Source: an uncultured Litoreibacter sp.
Lineage (GTDB): Bacteria; Pseudomonadota; Alphaproteobacteria; Rhodobacterales; Rhodobacteraceae
Direction: 5' to 3'
Length of the DNA: 64,000 nt
NCBI RefSeq assembly: GCF_947487515.1
Contig: NZ_CANKWO010000005.1
Location: forward strand, 1-64,000
Below the pieces are notes generated by a model, which saw only the letters and a program-made list of their open reading frames with translations, made no database searches and had not been told where the DNA came from. Within the stretch, counting starts at the first letter, position 1, and every line of letters begins with the position of its first letter. Positions 1 to 9,096 of the stretch are shown here, in pieces. A program made the translations under genes and the position numbers.

Positions 1-3000
1 GATGGTGCCCGTGTTGGTCGTGGTCGCCGCGGCGTTGGTGTTCTGCACCAAGCTCGCAATTGTGCCCGCGTTGGTCACGTCACCGCTGTTGGTCACCGCA
101 CCTGCTGTGCCAGCCAGAACGTTGAGATCACCCGCGTTGGAAGACACGGTGCCCAAAGTGCCAGAGCTGTTCACGGTCGAGCCCGCAAGCGTCGTCGTGT
201 CGCCGGTTACCGTGCCGCCTGTGCCAACAGTGGTAGTGCCAGCGCTCAAAGCAAGGCTCGCCACAGTGGCAGAACCGCCGCCTGCGTCGCCCACAACTGT
301 TGTGCCAGAAGACGTCACCGCCCCTGTGCCAGCTGCAGCAGTCGCATTCACGTTCAGCGTACCACCCGCGTTATCCAACGCGCCCGCGGTGCCACCGTTA
401 ATGTTGGTGATGCCGTCAGATGTTGTGTTCACTGCACCCAAAGTACCGGCGCTGTTAAAGAACGCCGTCCCCGGCACCCCGTCGCCCACGGTGGTCAGCC
501 CGCCGATTGTACCGTTCGCCTCGACAGCCAACACACCAGCATTCAACGTCGCTGCGCCAAGGATCGAAGCCGTACCGCCGCCAGCGCCTAGCGTCGTGTT
601 GGAGCCGGAATTCGCTTGGAAGCTCCCCACAGTGCCTGCGTTGATGTTTACAAGGCTGTCGCTCTCGGTGATCAGCTGGCCAGTGACGGTGCCTGAAGTG
701 TTCACGATGGTCGAGTTCGCTCCGTCAATTGCGTCGCCTGCCAGCAGGTTGCCGCCAATGACACCGTTGGTGCCGACAACCAGAGTCCCGTCGTTGATCG
801 TGACGTTGTTGGTCACAGTCGCCGTCGCGGCAGCGTTACCAATGGAGCTGTTGCCGTCCGACTGGGTCAGACTGTCAACTGTGCCGCCATTGATATTGGC
901 TGAAGCCGCGTTGGTGATCGCCCCCGTGCCCGTGGCGTTTGTTCCGGTAACAAGCAGTGTACCGTTGGTCGCAACATCCAGCGCGCCAGTCTGGCCGCCA
1001 TTGATAGTTGTAGAACCGTTCGCCAAAGTGTTCACGGCTGCCAATGTACCGGTCGATGTGACCGTCCCAGAGTTGTTGATTGTCTGGGTCAAATTGCCGT
1101 TGGCTGTGTTGTTGATCGTGGCATCCGCCGCGTTGACCAATGTCGTCGCCGTTGTGGTGATTGTGCCGTCGTTGTTGATCGTACCAAAGGCGTTGTTGTT
1201 CAAAACATCCGTTTCCAGAGTTGCACCATTCCCGATGTTAATCGTGGATGCTGTACCCGCTCCGGTCCCTTGGTTGTTCACGGTCAAACCGGTGTCCCCG
1301 AAAGTTGTGCCATCTGCGATGGTGATTGTACCACCGCCCACCAGCGCGCCCGCAGCACCAGCCGCAGCGCCCACGCCGTCGGAGCCGTTGTTCAACAAGG
1401 TGGATCCTGCAAGGTTCACGTCAGATCCGGCAGCACCTGTCGTCGAGATGGTGCCAGTGTTGTTGATCGCACCGGCAACATTGAACGTGCCGTTGCCTTG
1501 GAAGTCGACCGTGCCGGTCGCGTTGTTGTTGTAGTTGCCGAGGTTCTCTTGAAGGTTGCCGCCATCCAGCACAACAACCGCCGCGTTGTTGTCTGTTGTG
1601 TTTCCGGTGCCGACCAAAGAGCCGCCCACTGTGATGGTGCCGGCTTCATTCGTGATGCTGCCCGCGGTCAAGGTTGCCCCTGTGCCAATGCTGGTTGTCC
1701 CGTTGTTGGTGAACTGACCAACGTTGTTGCCATTGGTCGTAGGCCCTGTCTGAGCAGGGTCAACCGTCACGGCCGCATTGTCTGCCAGCACCAAAGTGCC
1801 GTTATTGTCCAGCGAGCGCACGTTTGTGACTGCCACACCGGTCTCTACAGTCAGGCCATCACCACCAGCTGTCGTGCTGGAGTCGTTGGTAATGTCAAAG
1901 CCCGCCGCGTCAACGTTGGAAACCACATCAGTGTCACCCATTGCAGCAACCGTCAGGTTGCCCGTCAGGTCAGCCGCGAGGTCTTGAATACCCGCGTTGG
2001 AGATGTTGCCGTTCAAGGTAACACCAGACCCCACGTTGGAATTCGTTCCCAAAACGATATTAGCCGCATTCACGGTCAATCCACCGGCAGTCGTGGCGTC
2101 GGTCAGATTGGCATCATTGTTAAACGTGCCATCCCCGCTGCCTGCTATCCCAGTACCGTTCACGTTCACCACCAATGGTCCTGCAACGGCAGATGTCGTG
2201 ATCGTCCCGCCGTTCACATTGGTCAGATTGCCGTTGATCTCGGTGTTCGCACCGATCTCGAACGTGGCTGTTGCCCCGTCGACCAACACCGCGTCACCCG
2301 TCATGCCAACGGTCCCGAAGGTACCACCATTGGCGACAATTGTGCTGCCAGCAGAATTCACCGACGTAACGCCGCCAATAGTACCACCGGTATTGTTGGA
2401 GAATGTCCCACCAGTGTTGGTCAGATTTCCACCAATCGAAGCAGAGTTGCTACCACCGGCTGTCGTCAGGTTTCCAGTGATAGACCCTGTGTTCGCAGTT
2501 GTGCCCGTGTTGGTCAGACTACCATTGATGGTGCCCGAGTTCGTCGAGGCCCCAGCAGCACTATGGGTGTTGCCAGTTGTCGTACCGATTGTGCCACCAG
2601 TATTGGTCAGGGCGCCGCCCGAGGCCACATTGCCGGTGATGATGTTGGTGTTCGTCGTGTCGCCGCCAGTGGTCAGGTTGCCGGTGATCGTGCCGGTGTT
2701 GCTCGCCGTGCCGCCAGCCGTGTGGGTTACGCCTTCGGTGGACATAGCCGTCCCGATGGTGCCGCCGCCAGAGTTGTCGATGTTGCCAGCGATAACCGCC
2801 GTGCCACCAACCGCGCCGCCGGTGGATTGGTCAAGGTTACCACCCGCAGTCGTCGTCGCATTGCCAGTGATCGAGCCGCCATTGTTCGTCAGGTTACCCG
2901 CCGCATCAACGTCGCCGTTTACGGTGCCTGTGCTGTTGTCGACAGTGCTGCCGCCCGTCAGGTTGCCGTGAACCACGCCGCCGCCAGTGTTGGAGAATGT

Positions 3001-6000
3001 ACCCGTGACATTGTGCTCTTCAACAGCGCCGCCGGATGTCCCGATGACCGAGCCGGCTCCGTCATTCGTCACCGCGCCAGCAGTGCTGATTAGTGTGCCC
3101 TCGATTGAGCCGCCGTCATTGGTGACGCCCGCTGCTGTCGTCACATTGCCCGTGATCGAGCCACCGGTGTTGTTCAAAGTGCTCGCCGCACCTGTGATTG
3201 TCAGGCCGCCGTTGATGATCGAGCCCGCAGTGTTCGTCACAACACCACCCGCCGCATGAGCGTTCGTGCTTGGTGCGCCAGCAGTCCCGATTGTGCCGCC
3301 AGCGTTGTTCAACGCACCCGCGACACTCACGTTCCCTGTGATGGATCCGCCGGAGTTGCCTGTCAAAGCACCCGCTGAACTGGTCACGCCACCGTTGATG
3401 GTGCCGCCGGTGTTGCTGACGTCGCCAGCAGCCGTATGCGTCGCCGCCACGCCGGTTGACCCAAGCGTCCCTGTGTTGGTGATCGTCGTCGCATTTGTCA
3501 CCACGCCAGTCACATCGCCCGCGTTGCTCAAAGAGCCGGTGGTCAGCAAGTCCAAGTCACCGTTGATGGTGCTTCCGGCCGTGTCGTTGGTAACCAAGCC
3601 AGTGGCGCTATGGGCGTTATTGGTGTCGGTACCGATTGTGCCATCGGTGTTCAAAATCGTTGTCGCGTTGGTCACATTGCCGGTGATGCTTGCCGGAGAC
3701 GTTCCCAGCACGCCGGTGCTGTTGTTTGTCAACGCGGCACCGGTTGTGAAATTCAGGTTTCCGATGATCGAGCCGTCCGTGTTGGTCACGGCACCCGCCA
3801 CGGAGTTCGTATCTCCGACAACGCCGCCAGAGTTAATTTGGCCACCCACGTTGGACACTGCGCCAGCCGTGCTGGTCAGTGTACCCGCAATTGTACCGCC
3901 GTCATTGGTCACAGCAGCTTGCGTGCTCACTGCGCCGTTAATGACACCACCGGTGGAGTTGTCCACAGTCCCTGCGGCTGTGGTGGTTGTCAAAGAACCA
4001 TGAATGACAGAGCCAGCACCCGTGTTGGTCACAGCGCCAGTCGCTGTATGCGCGTTGGTGCTTGGTGCACCCGCAGTGCCGATTGTCCCGCCAACGTTGG
4101 AGATGGTCGTGCCGCCAGTTACGTTGCCACCGATTGTGCCGCCATCATTGTTCAATGCGGCCGCTGTGGTGAAGGTCACATTGCCAGCAATCTGACCACC
4201 GGTGGCATTGCCGCCGTTGTCATTGTCCACTGCTCCGTTCGCGGTCACATTACCGGTGATGTTACCACCACCCGCGCCGTCATTCGAGTTGTCTACCGGT
4301 CCAACCAGCGTTGTGATCAGGTTCCCTGTGATGACACCGTTCGAGTTATCAACAGAACCGGCTGTTTGGTTGTCATCTGTATCGAGACCCAAAGAGTTAA
4401 TCTGGCCGCCCGCATTCACAATCGCGCCGGTACCAGACCCAAGCAATCTACCCTGCACAACGCCGTTCGTGTTGTCCAAAGACCCCAAAGCACTCGCGGT
4501 GTAAGATCCGCCAATCGTGCCCGAGTTAACGATAGTGCGCGCGTTGCCCACGACCGCACCGGTCGCAACACTGGTGGTGATGTTAACCGTCGACGTCGTG
4601 GGGTTCACGCTCGACCATACGTTGTTGATTGTCCCAACCGTAGACGCACCCGAAAGGTTCGCAGTCCCGTTGTTGGTCAGGTTGCCAATGGAGCCCGTGC
4701 CCGCATTTGTAAGCGTTCCGCTGTTGAACACAGTACCGGTCACAGTACCGTTCGTATTATCAAATGTGCCGCCATTACCGGTCACATTGCCGGTAATCGT
4801 GCCGCCGGTGTTGTCCAGCTGCTGCCCGCTGTCAGCACCAACATCACCGGTGATAGAACCACCAGCATTCAAGATTTCACCGCCCGTCGGATTCGACCCC
4901 CCAGTTGTAACATCACCAGTCACAGAGCCGCCGGTGTTGTCCAATGTGCCGCCCGTCAGCGAGATATTTGTAGATGTGGTCCCGTTACCAATGGACCCGT
5001 CGTTGGTGATCGTGCTGTTCAAGCTATTGGCGATGCCACCTGTGGCTGTCAAAGTCTGGCCCGCACCAACAGTAATCGAGCTGCTGTTGCCCCCACCACC
5101 AAGACCTTGGCTGGTGATTGCGCCAGTCAAATTCATTGAGCCGGTGCTCAAATCCAGTACCCCGCCCCCGACGTTGCCACCTTGTCCGGTAGCAGCCGTG
5201 TCGGCACCGTTGACCAACGTACCGCTGGCGGTCACCGTGCCAGCCGTAACTGTGATTGTGCCCGAGTTGTTGATCGTATCACCGGACGTCAGTGTGCCGC
5301 CGTCGGCAAACGTAATTGTCCCAGCACCACCACCGGTCGCATTCGCGCCGTTGTTGTTGATATTGCCCGCGTCGGTAACAGACCCGCCCGCGGCCACGTT
5401 AATGGCTGCAATGTTGTTCAGCGTGTTGCCGGTGCCGTTCAACGTGGACCCCGCGCCCACTTCAATGGAGCCGCTGTTGTTGGTGATCGTGGCCGCCTGG
5501 AACGTCTCACCATCTGCGATGTTAAATGTGCCGGTGTTGGTCAATGTACCCGATAGGGTCAGCCCCGGTTCCGCAGTGAATGTACCATTCGAATTCAGGT
5601 TGGCCAAAGACAGGGAGACCGTCCCAGCGGAAACTGAGTCTGATCCTAATGTCAGCGTACCGGCGCCGCCAAATGTCAGCGTCCGCCCTACGGTGCCATA
5701 GGTGCCGTTCGCAACATAGGTGTAAGAACCAAGGAGCGTTGCACCACCTGCCGCAACACCAAGCGTGCTGCCCCCACCGCCTGCAGTCGTCGATGTGTCA
5801 TTGATCGTACCATTTATGGTCACATTGCCCGACAGCTCAACTTCAGAGCCATCGCCCAGCGTTAAATCACCCGAAACCGTACTGCCAGTCGCAGTTGTAC
5901 CAGTGATTGTGCTACCCGTGAGGCCGTCTGCGATATCAAGCGCGCCTACGGTGCCGTCATTCAACGCAAATGTACCTGCATCGATATCCGCAGTTCCGGT

Positions 6001-7773
6001 GACCGTGCCATTCGCATCAATTTGGCCGCTGCCGCCCGTCGTTTGCGTGTAGGACCCGATAGTTCCGTCAACCAAGCGGAACGTGCCATCGTCGTTTGCA
6101 ACGTTGCCTGAGATATTCGTGCTGTTCCCCAATGTGACAGATTCGCCGGAAGCCACGTTGAGCGTGCTCGTAACCAGCCCAAGGGCCCCAGCCCCTGCGC
6201 CCGTGACAGTGCCAAGATCGACAGACGTGGCCTCGATGCTCAACGAACCCGCAGCGATGTCCAGAACACCTGCGTTGCTGAATGCGCCGACACCTGTAAT
6301 CGCGTTGTCGCCTGCAACATTGGTAATAGTGCCGTCTGTGATGGTCAGATCACCCGCCATAACGGTGCTGTCGTTTACATTGATCTGATCACCGGCCGCC
6401 ACATTGGTAATGCCGCCGCCGAAGCTACCGCCGTTCAGGTTCAATGTGCCGTTGTTGTTAACATCTTGAGCGATAGAACCGCCGCTCGCATTGGTCAGCA
6501 CGCCGGACGTACCAACCGCCACGACGCCCGTGCCCGTAATTGCACCTTCGTTGGTGTAGCTGCCGTTGACCGTGACGTCGCCAACAGTCGATGCCAGATT
6601 GACCGTGCCTGTGGAAGTGCTCCCAAAATTCAGACTCACCGTTCCGGCGGAGATCGAGATCGAGCCCCCACCAGCATCAATGTCACCTGAGTTTCCAAAG
6701 GCTGTCGCACCGCTCACAACGACTGCGCCGCCGCCGGCGTTCGTGATTTCACCAGAGTTGTTCAGATTACCTGACAGCGTGTTAGTGCCAGCTAAGTCCA
6801 TATCTCCTGTTGAGGTGTTGGTTATATCTGCAAACATGCCGCTGTCGATCGTTGCGACACCTTCGTTTGTTAGTAGGCCACCGACAGTAGCGCCTGAATC
6901 AACGGTAAGAATGTCGTTCTCGGCATTGTTAACAGGCCCGGTCACGACCCCAGTGCTTTCTAGGTTAATGGTTGAAACATTGGCGTCACCAAGGTTGTTA
7001 GCCGAAGCTACCGTGCCCTCAACGTTGATAGTACCCGTGCCGGTGGCAGAGTTGTTCACCGCTTGCGCGCTGCCACCGTTTGAAATGGTGACCGTCCCAG
7101 AGTTTGATACGCTAGCCCCGGCGCTATGGGTCAAATCCCCATTCACCGTAAGGACACCGGTGTTGATCAGACCACCGCCCAGGACGCTGGTGCCATTCAG
7201 GACCATGCCATCGCCAGTGGCCAATCCATTGGTGATTAAAGCGATGCCGCTAAGGGTAACGTCTTGCCCGAAGGTCAGAGAACCGGTTCCGGTTGTTGCA
7301 AAACTTCCGCCAACCACATCCACGTCAACCAAAATAGCGCCGTTGATTGTGAAGGTTTTGTCGCCGCCAACCGTATCAGCCCCTAGCGTAAACCCGCCAC
7401 CGCCGCCGGAAAACGTAACATTTCCATTGAATGTCGAATCGCCGATAACCGCATTCTGGCCGACGGCTACCGTATAGGTGCCAACATCAAAGAGTAAGGT
7501 ATCCCCATTTGTAAAGCCGGGTCCCCCCATCCCAGAGGTAGGAAGCCAGTTGCTCTGGTTAGGGCCTGAGGTATCCCAATCCCCTCCACTCGCCGCGCCA
7601 GGTGTTCCGCTGGAGCCCACCCACTCTACGTCTTGCGCGATGGCCTGTGTCACGGGGTAGGCCCAAGCAATCGCTACAAGCGCAGTAACTGCCAACATCG
7701 AAGTGCTAGAGCGTAGCCTAGATTTCATAAAACTATTTGAGCGGGAAATCGACTGGGCAAACGTGACGAACAT
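1..7773 (-). CDS. Giant secreted beta-repeat protein (adhesin/autotransporter-like), partial
   Basis: An open frame of 2591 codons runs from ATG at 7773 to the left edge without a stop, so the C-terminus is missing. GGAG lies 9 bases before the ATG. The N-terminus has an extended signal peptide (hydrophobic stretch around residues 24-47 ending ...AIAQD), followed by short imperfect repeats of roughly 20 residues of the form VTNxGGxIxGxVT / LNNxGTIxG, very rich in Gly, Thr, Asn, Ser and Val and almost free of Cys and Lys. Such repeats are typical of right-handed beta-helix passenger domains of autotransporters and haemagglutinin-like adhesins. A unit containing APSTNAHAAG recurs (for example near 3250-3300 and 4050-4100). 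Role in surface attachment or aggregation is inferred from composition. Whether it ends in an outer-membrane barrel or another export signal cannot be seen. Confidence 0.85.
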   Translation of the reverse strand, partial: MFVTFAQSISRSNSFMKSRLRSSTSMLAVTALVAIAWAYPVTQAIAQDVEWVGSSGTPGAASGGDWDTSGPNQSNWLPTSGMGGPGFTNGDTLLFDVGTYTVAVGQNAVIGDSTFNGNVTFSGGGGGFTLGADTVGGDKTFTINGAILVDVDVVGGSFATTGTGSLTFGQDVTLSGIALITNGLATGDGMVLNGTSVLGGGLINTGVLTVNGDLTHSAGASVSNSGTVTISNGGSAQAVNNSATGTGTINVEGTVASANNLGDANVSTINLESTGVVTGPVNNAENDILTVDSGATVGGLLTNEGVATIDSGMFADITNTSTGDMDLAGTNTLSGNLNNSGEITNAGGGAVVVSGATAFGNSGDIDAGGGSISISAGTVSLNFGSTSTGTVNLASTVGDVTVNGSYTNEGAITGTGVVAVGTSGVLTNASGGSIAQDVNNNGTLNLNGGSFGGGITNVAAGDQINVNDSTVMAGDLTITDGTITNVAGDNAITGVGAFSNAGVLDIAAGSLSIEATSVDLGTVTGAGAGALGLVTSTLNVASGESVTLGNSTNISGNVANDDGTFRLVDGTIGSYTQTTGGSGQIDANGTVTGTADIDAGTFALNDGTVGALDIADGLTGSTITGTTATGSTVSGDLTLGDGSEVELSGNVTINGTINDTSTTAGGGGSTLGVAAGGATLLGSYTYVANGTYGTVGRTLTFGGAGTLTLGSDSVSAGTVSLSLANLNSNGTFTAEPGLTLSGTLTNTGTFNIADGETFQAATITNNSGSIEVGAGSTLNGTGNTLNNIAAINVAAGGSVTDAGNINNNGANATGGGAGTITFADGGTLTSGDTINNSGTITVTAGTVTASGTLVNGADTAATGQGGNVGGGVLDLSTGSMNLTGAITSQGLGGGGNSSSITVGAGQTLTATGGIANSLNSTITNDGSIGNGTTSTNISLTGGTLDNTGGSVTGDVTTGGSNPTGGEILNAGGSITGDVGADSGQQLDNTGGTITGNVTGNGGTFDNTNGTVTGTVFNSGTLTNAGTGSIGNLTNNGTANLSGASTVGTINNVWSSVNPTTSTVNITTSVATGAVVGNARTIVNSGTIGGSYTASALGSLDNTNGVVQGRLLGSGTGAIVNAGGQINSLGLDTDDNQTAGSVDNSNGVITGNLITTLVGPVDNSNDGAGGGNITGNVTANGAVDNDNGGNATGGQIAGNVTFTTAAALNNDGGTIGGNVTGGTTISNVGGTIGTAGAPSTNAHTATGAVTNTGAGSVIHGSLTTTTAAGTVDNSTGGVINGAVSTQAAVTNDGGTIAGTLTSTAGAVSNVGGQINSGGVVGDTNSVAGAVTNTDGSIIGNLNFTTGAALTNNSTGVLGTSPASITGNVTNATTILNTDGTIGTDTNNAHSATGLVTNDTAGSTINGDLDLLTTGSLSNAGDVTGVVTNATTITNTGTLGSTGVAATHTAAGDVSNTGGTINGGVTSSAGALTGNSGGSITGNVSVAGALNNAGGTIGTAGAPSTNAHAAGGVVTNTAGSIINGGLTITGAASTLNNTGGSITGNVTTAAGVTNDGGSIEGTLISTAGAVTNDGAGSVIGTSGGAVEEHNVTGTFSNTGGGVVHGNLTGGSTVDNSTGTVNGDVDAAGNLTNNGGSITGNATTTAGGNLDQSTGGAVGGTAVIAGNIDNSGGGTIGTAMSTEGVTHTAGGTASNTGTITGNLTTGGDTTNTNIITGNVASGGALTNTGGTIGTTTGNTHSAAGASTNSGTINGSLTNTGTTANTGSITGNLTTAGGSNSASIGGNLTNTGGTFSNNTGGTIGGVTSVNSAGSTIVANGGTFGTVGMTGDAVLVDGATATFEIGANTEINGNLTNVNGGTITTSAVAGPLVVNVNGTGIAGSGDGTFNNDANLTDATTAGGLTVNAANIVLGTNSNVGSGVTLNGNISNAGIQDLAADLTGNLTVAAMGDTDVVSNVDAAGFDITNDSSTTAGGDGLTVETGVAVTNVRSLDNNGTLVLADNAAVTVDPAQTGPTTNGNNVGQFTNNGTTSIGTGATLTAGSITNEAGTITVGGSLVGTGNTTDNNAAVVVLDGGNLQENLGNYNNNATGTVDFQGNGTFNVAGAINNTGTISTTGAAGSDVNLAGSTLLNNGSDGVGAAAGAAGALVGGGTITIADGTTFGDTGLTVNNQGTGAGTASTINIGNGATLETDVLNNNAFGTINNDGTITTTATTLVNAADATINNTANGNLTQTINNSGTVTSTGTLAAVNTLANGSTTINGGQTGALDVATNGTLLVTGTNATGTGAITNAASANINGGTVDSLTQSDGNSSIGNAAATATVTNNVTINDGTLVVGTNGVIGGNLLAGDAIDGANSTIVNTSGTVTGQLITESDSLVNINAGTVGSFQANSGSNTTLGAGGGTASILGAATLNAGVLAVEANGTIGGLTTVGDGVPGTAFFNSAGTLGAVNTTSDGITNINGGTAGALDNAGGTLNVNATAAAGTGAVTSSGTTVVGDAGGGSATVASLALSAGTTTVGTGGTVTGDTTTLAGSTVNSSGTLGTVSSNAGDLNVLAGTAGAVTNSGDVTNAGTIASLVQNTNAAATTTNTGTI

Positions 7774-7837
7774 TTAAAATAACTCCGGAATAACGGTTTG
7801 ACCGGAAGCTTGCACAAATTGAGATAACTATCAACAG

Positions 7838-7857
7838 TTAGGCATAATTCTGCCTAA
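7838..7857. promoter_or_regulatory. Inverted repeat upstream of the giant repeat protein
   Basis: TTAGGCA and TGCCTAA form a perfect 7-bp inverted repeat with a 6-base spacer, 65 bases upstream of the ATG at 7773 in an AT-rich gap between the adhesin gene and the end of the replicase. The position suits an operator for the adhesin promoter; no regulator can be assigned. The rest of 7774-7951 shows nothing else. Confidence 0.35.
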
Positions 7858-7951
7858 ATTAAGAATATCTAAATCTATTGTGTTGACCTCATGCTACAGG
7901 CCATCTGTTTAGTCGCAATTACAGACACTTAGATATGACGTCGCAAACTCG

Positions 7952-8668
7952 CTACTGTCGCCTACACGACAATACAACCTTCGGAACTGGATGGTGAGCC
8001 GCTTTAGCTTCAATTTTGACCGCCTCATGAATAAATTTCAAAAGATGTGTTGCAATGTATCCCGCGACGAATGAGTTCGGCGCAATTAGTTTTAACTCGC
8101 CTCCTGTTTCTTCCCCTTCCGCAAGCTTCGCGAACCAGCTTTCATAAATTTCTGGATGCGTTTGCTGAAGGCGTCGCGCGACTGCAGGCCAGCCAGTCGT
8201 GCCCTCCGGAACGACACTCAATGAAACCGGTTTTGTCGCAGCTGAGGTGAAGTCAACTTTTACAACGCGCCCAGCACCGGACATCTCCTGCATGCGCTCA
8301 ACAAAATCCGTGCCCACCGCAGGCCAGCAATCTTCAGTTTGTGAATAGATGCGCGGATAGTTGAGCCGATAGGCCCCGACCCGCCCTCGAACTCCTGGTC
8401 GAATGCAGATGAGCCAACCATCGCTGGTAAGTCGCTTCATCTCTCGTTTTACTGTGCGTTCGTTGACCCGCCACATTCGTGCCAGTTCTGTATGACCAAT
8501 TGAAACCTCATCCAGACGCCAGTTGTATCTGGCTGTGATCACAGCATTCAGGCGCATTAGAGACGTTTGTAGCGTCAGGCTTCCATGCAGTCCCGCAACG
8601 TTGAGGGCTGTCAGCAAGTCATATTTCAAAGACCCCGCCTGAGGTCCTGTCAGTTTCTTAAGTTCCAC
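7952..8668 (-). CDS. DnaA-like plasmid replication initiator
   Basis: A 238-residue protein starting at GTG 8668 (no in-frame ATG upstream before a stop; AGG about 9 bases upstream). Residues about 50-105 look like a winged-helix DNA-binding region (IGHTELARMWRVNERTVKREM). The C-terminal part, about residues 156-225 (WPAVARRLQQTHPEIYESWF ... LIAPNSFVAGYIATHLL), resembles domain I of DnaA, which recruits the replicative helicase. This architecture matches the DnaA-like replicases described for Rhodobacterales plasmids, which lie beside parAB. It is divergent from parAB with iterons between. It is not chromosomal DnaA: there is no AAA+ domain and the length is about half. Confidence 0.8.
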   Translation of the reverse strand: MELKKLTGPQAGSLKYDLLTALNVAGLHGSLTLQTSLMRLNAVITARYNWRLDEVSIGHTELARMWRVNERTVKREMKRLTSDGWLICIRPGVRGRVGAYRLNYPRIYSQTEDCWPAVGTDFVERMQEMSGAGRVVKVDFTSAATKPVSLSVVPEGTTGWPAVARRLQQTHPEIYESWFAKLAEGEETGGELKLIAPNSFVAGYIATHLLKFIHEAVKIEAKAAHHPVPKVVLSCRRQ

Positions 8669-9096
8669 GATACCATGCCTGTCACCTTGCGCCGGTTCAC
8701 TATGTTCCGACTTTTTGCCTCTGGATCATTTGATCCTTGCACCTTCTTTGGATGCGATTCTGCTTAAGGATGACAAAGGCATGATTTCCCGTTTTCTGTC
8801 AACCTGTTTGAAAATACGGGATATCTACCAATTTCCCCAAATCAAAAAGAAAATATAGGTTTATTGGTGAGGGGTGACACCAGTGATGTCACCTTATTTA
8901 GGGTCTGCTGTCACCCTATTTAGGGTCTATCTTGAAATACTGTCACCGTATTTAGAATGGATTTGTCATAGCCGCGTGCAAAATCGCGCAAATCTATAGA
9001 ATCGGTGAAAAACGCGATATTTTTGAATTTGTGTTTTGCGTGTTTCGAGTTTTCCCGTTATTTAGCAGAAAATGCACAATAACAAGAGCAGGCAAA
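8669..9096. other. Candidate replication origin region between replicase and parA
   Basis: A 428-bp gap between the divergent replicase and parA. The middle part is AT-rich (8770-9090) and carries three direct repeats (listed separately). A further TGTCACCTT lies at 8679-8687, next to the replicase start. No protein-coding sequence is convincing here. Promoters for both operons are expected inside, but I see no clear consensus. Called an origin from context: initiator gene, iterons and partition genes adjoin. Confidence 0.6.
8887..8958 (+). repeat. Three iterons, consensus TGTCACCNTATTTAGGGTCT
   Basis: Copies start at 8887, 8909 and 8941. The first two are 20 bp, differ at one base and are 22 bp apart, about two helical turns. 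The third matches over TGTCACCGTATTTAGA and is 32 bp from the second, about three turns. Helically phased direct repeats next to an initiator gene are the usual binding sites for plasmid replication proteins; here the DnaA-like replicase is the obvious binder (inference). Confidence 0.75.

Noticed and set aside
2-7477. Long + strand reading frames rich in Val, Pro, Ala and Thr across the first 7.5 kb
   Set aside because: They are mirror images of the repetitive minus-strand adhesin gene. They lack signal peptides, ribosome sites and family matches, and overlap each other, whereas the minus strand has one uninterrupted frame with a proper start.
8669-9096. CRISPR-like repeat array
   Set aside because: Only three copies, 20 bp, spaced 2 and 12 bases apart with no unique spacers of CRISPR size; these are iterons.
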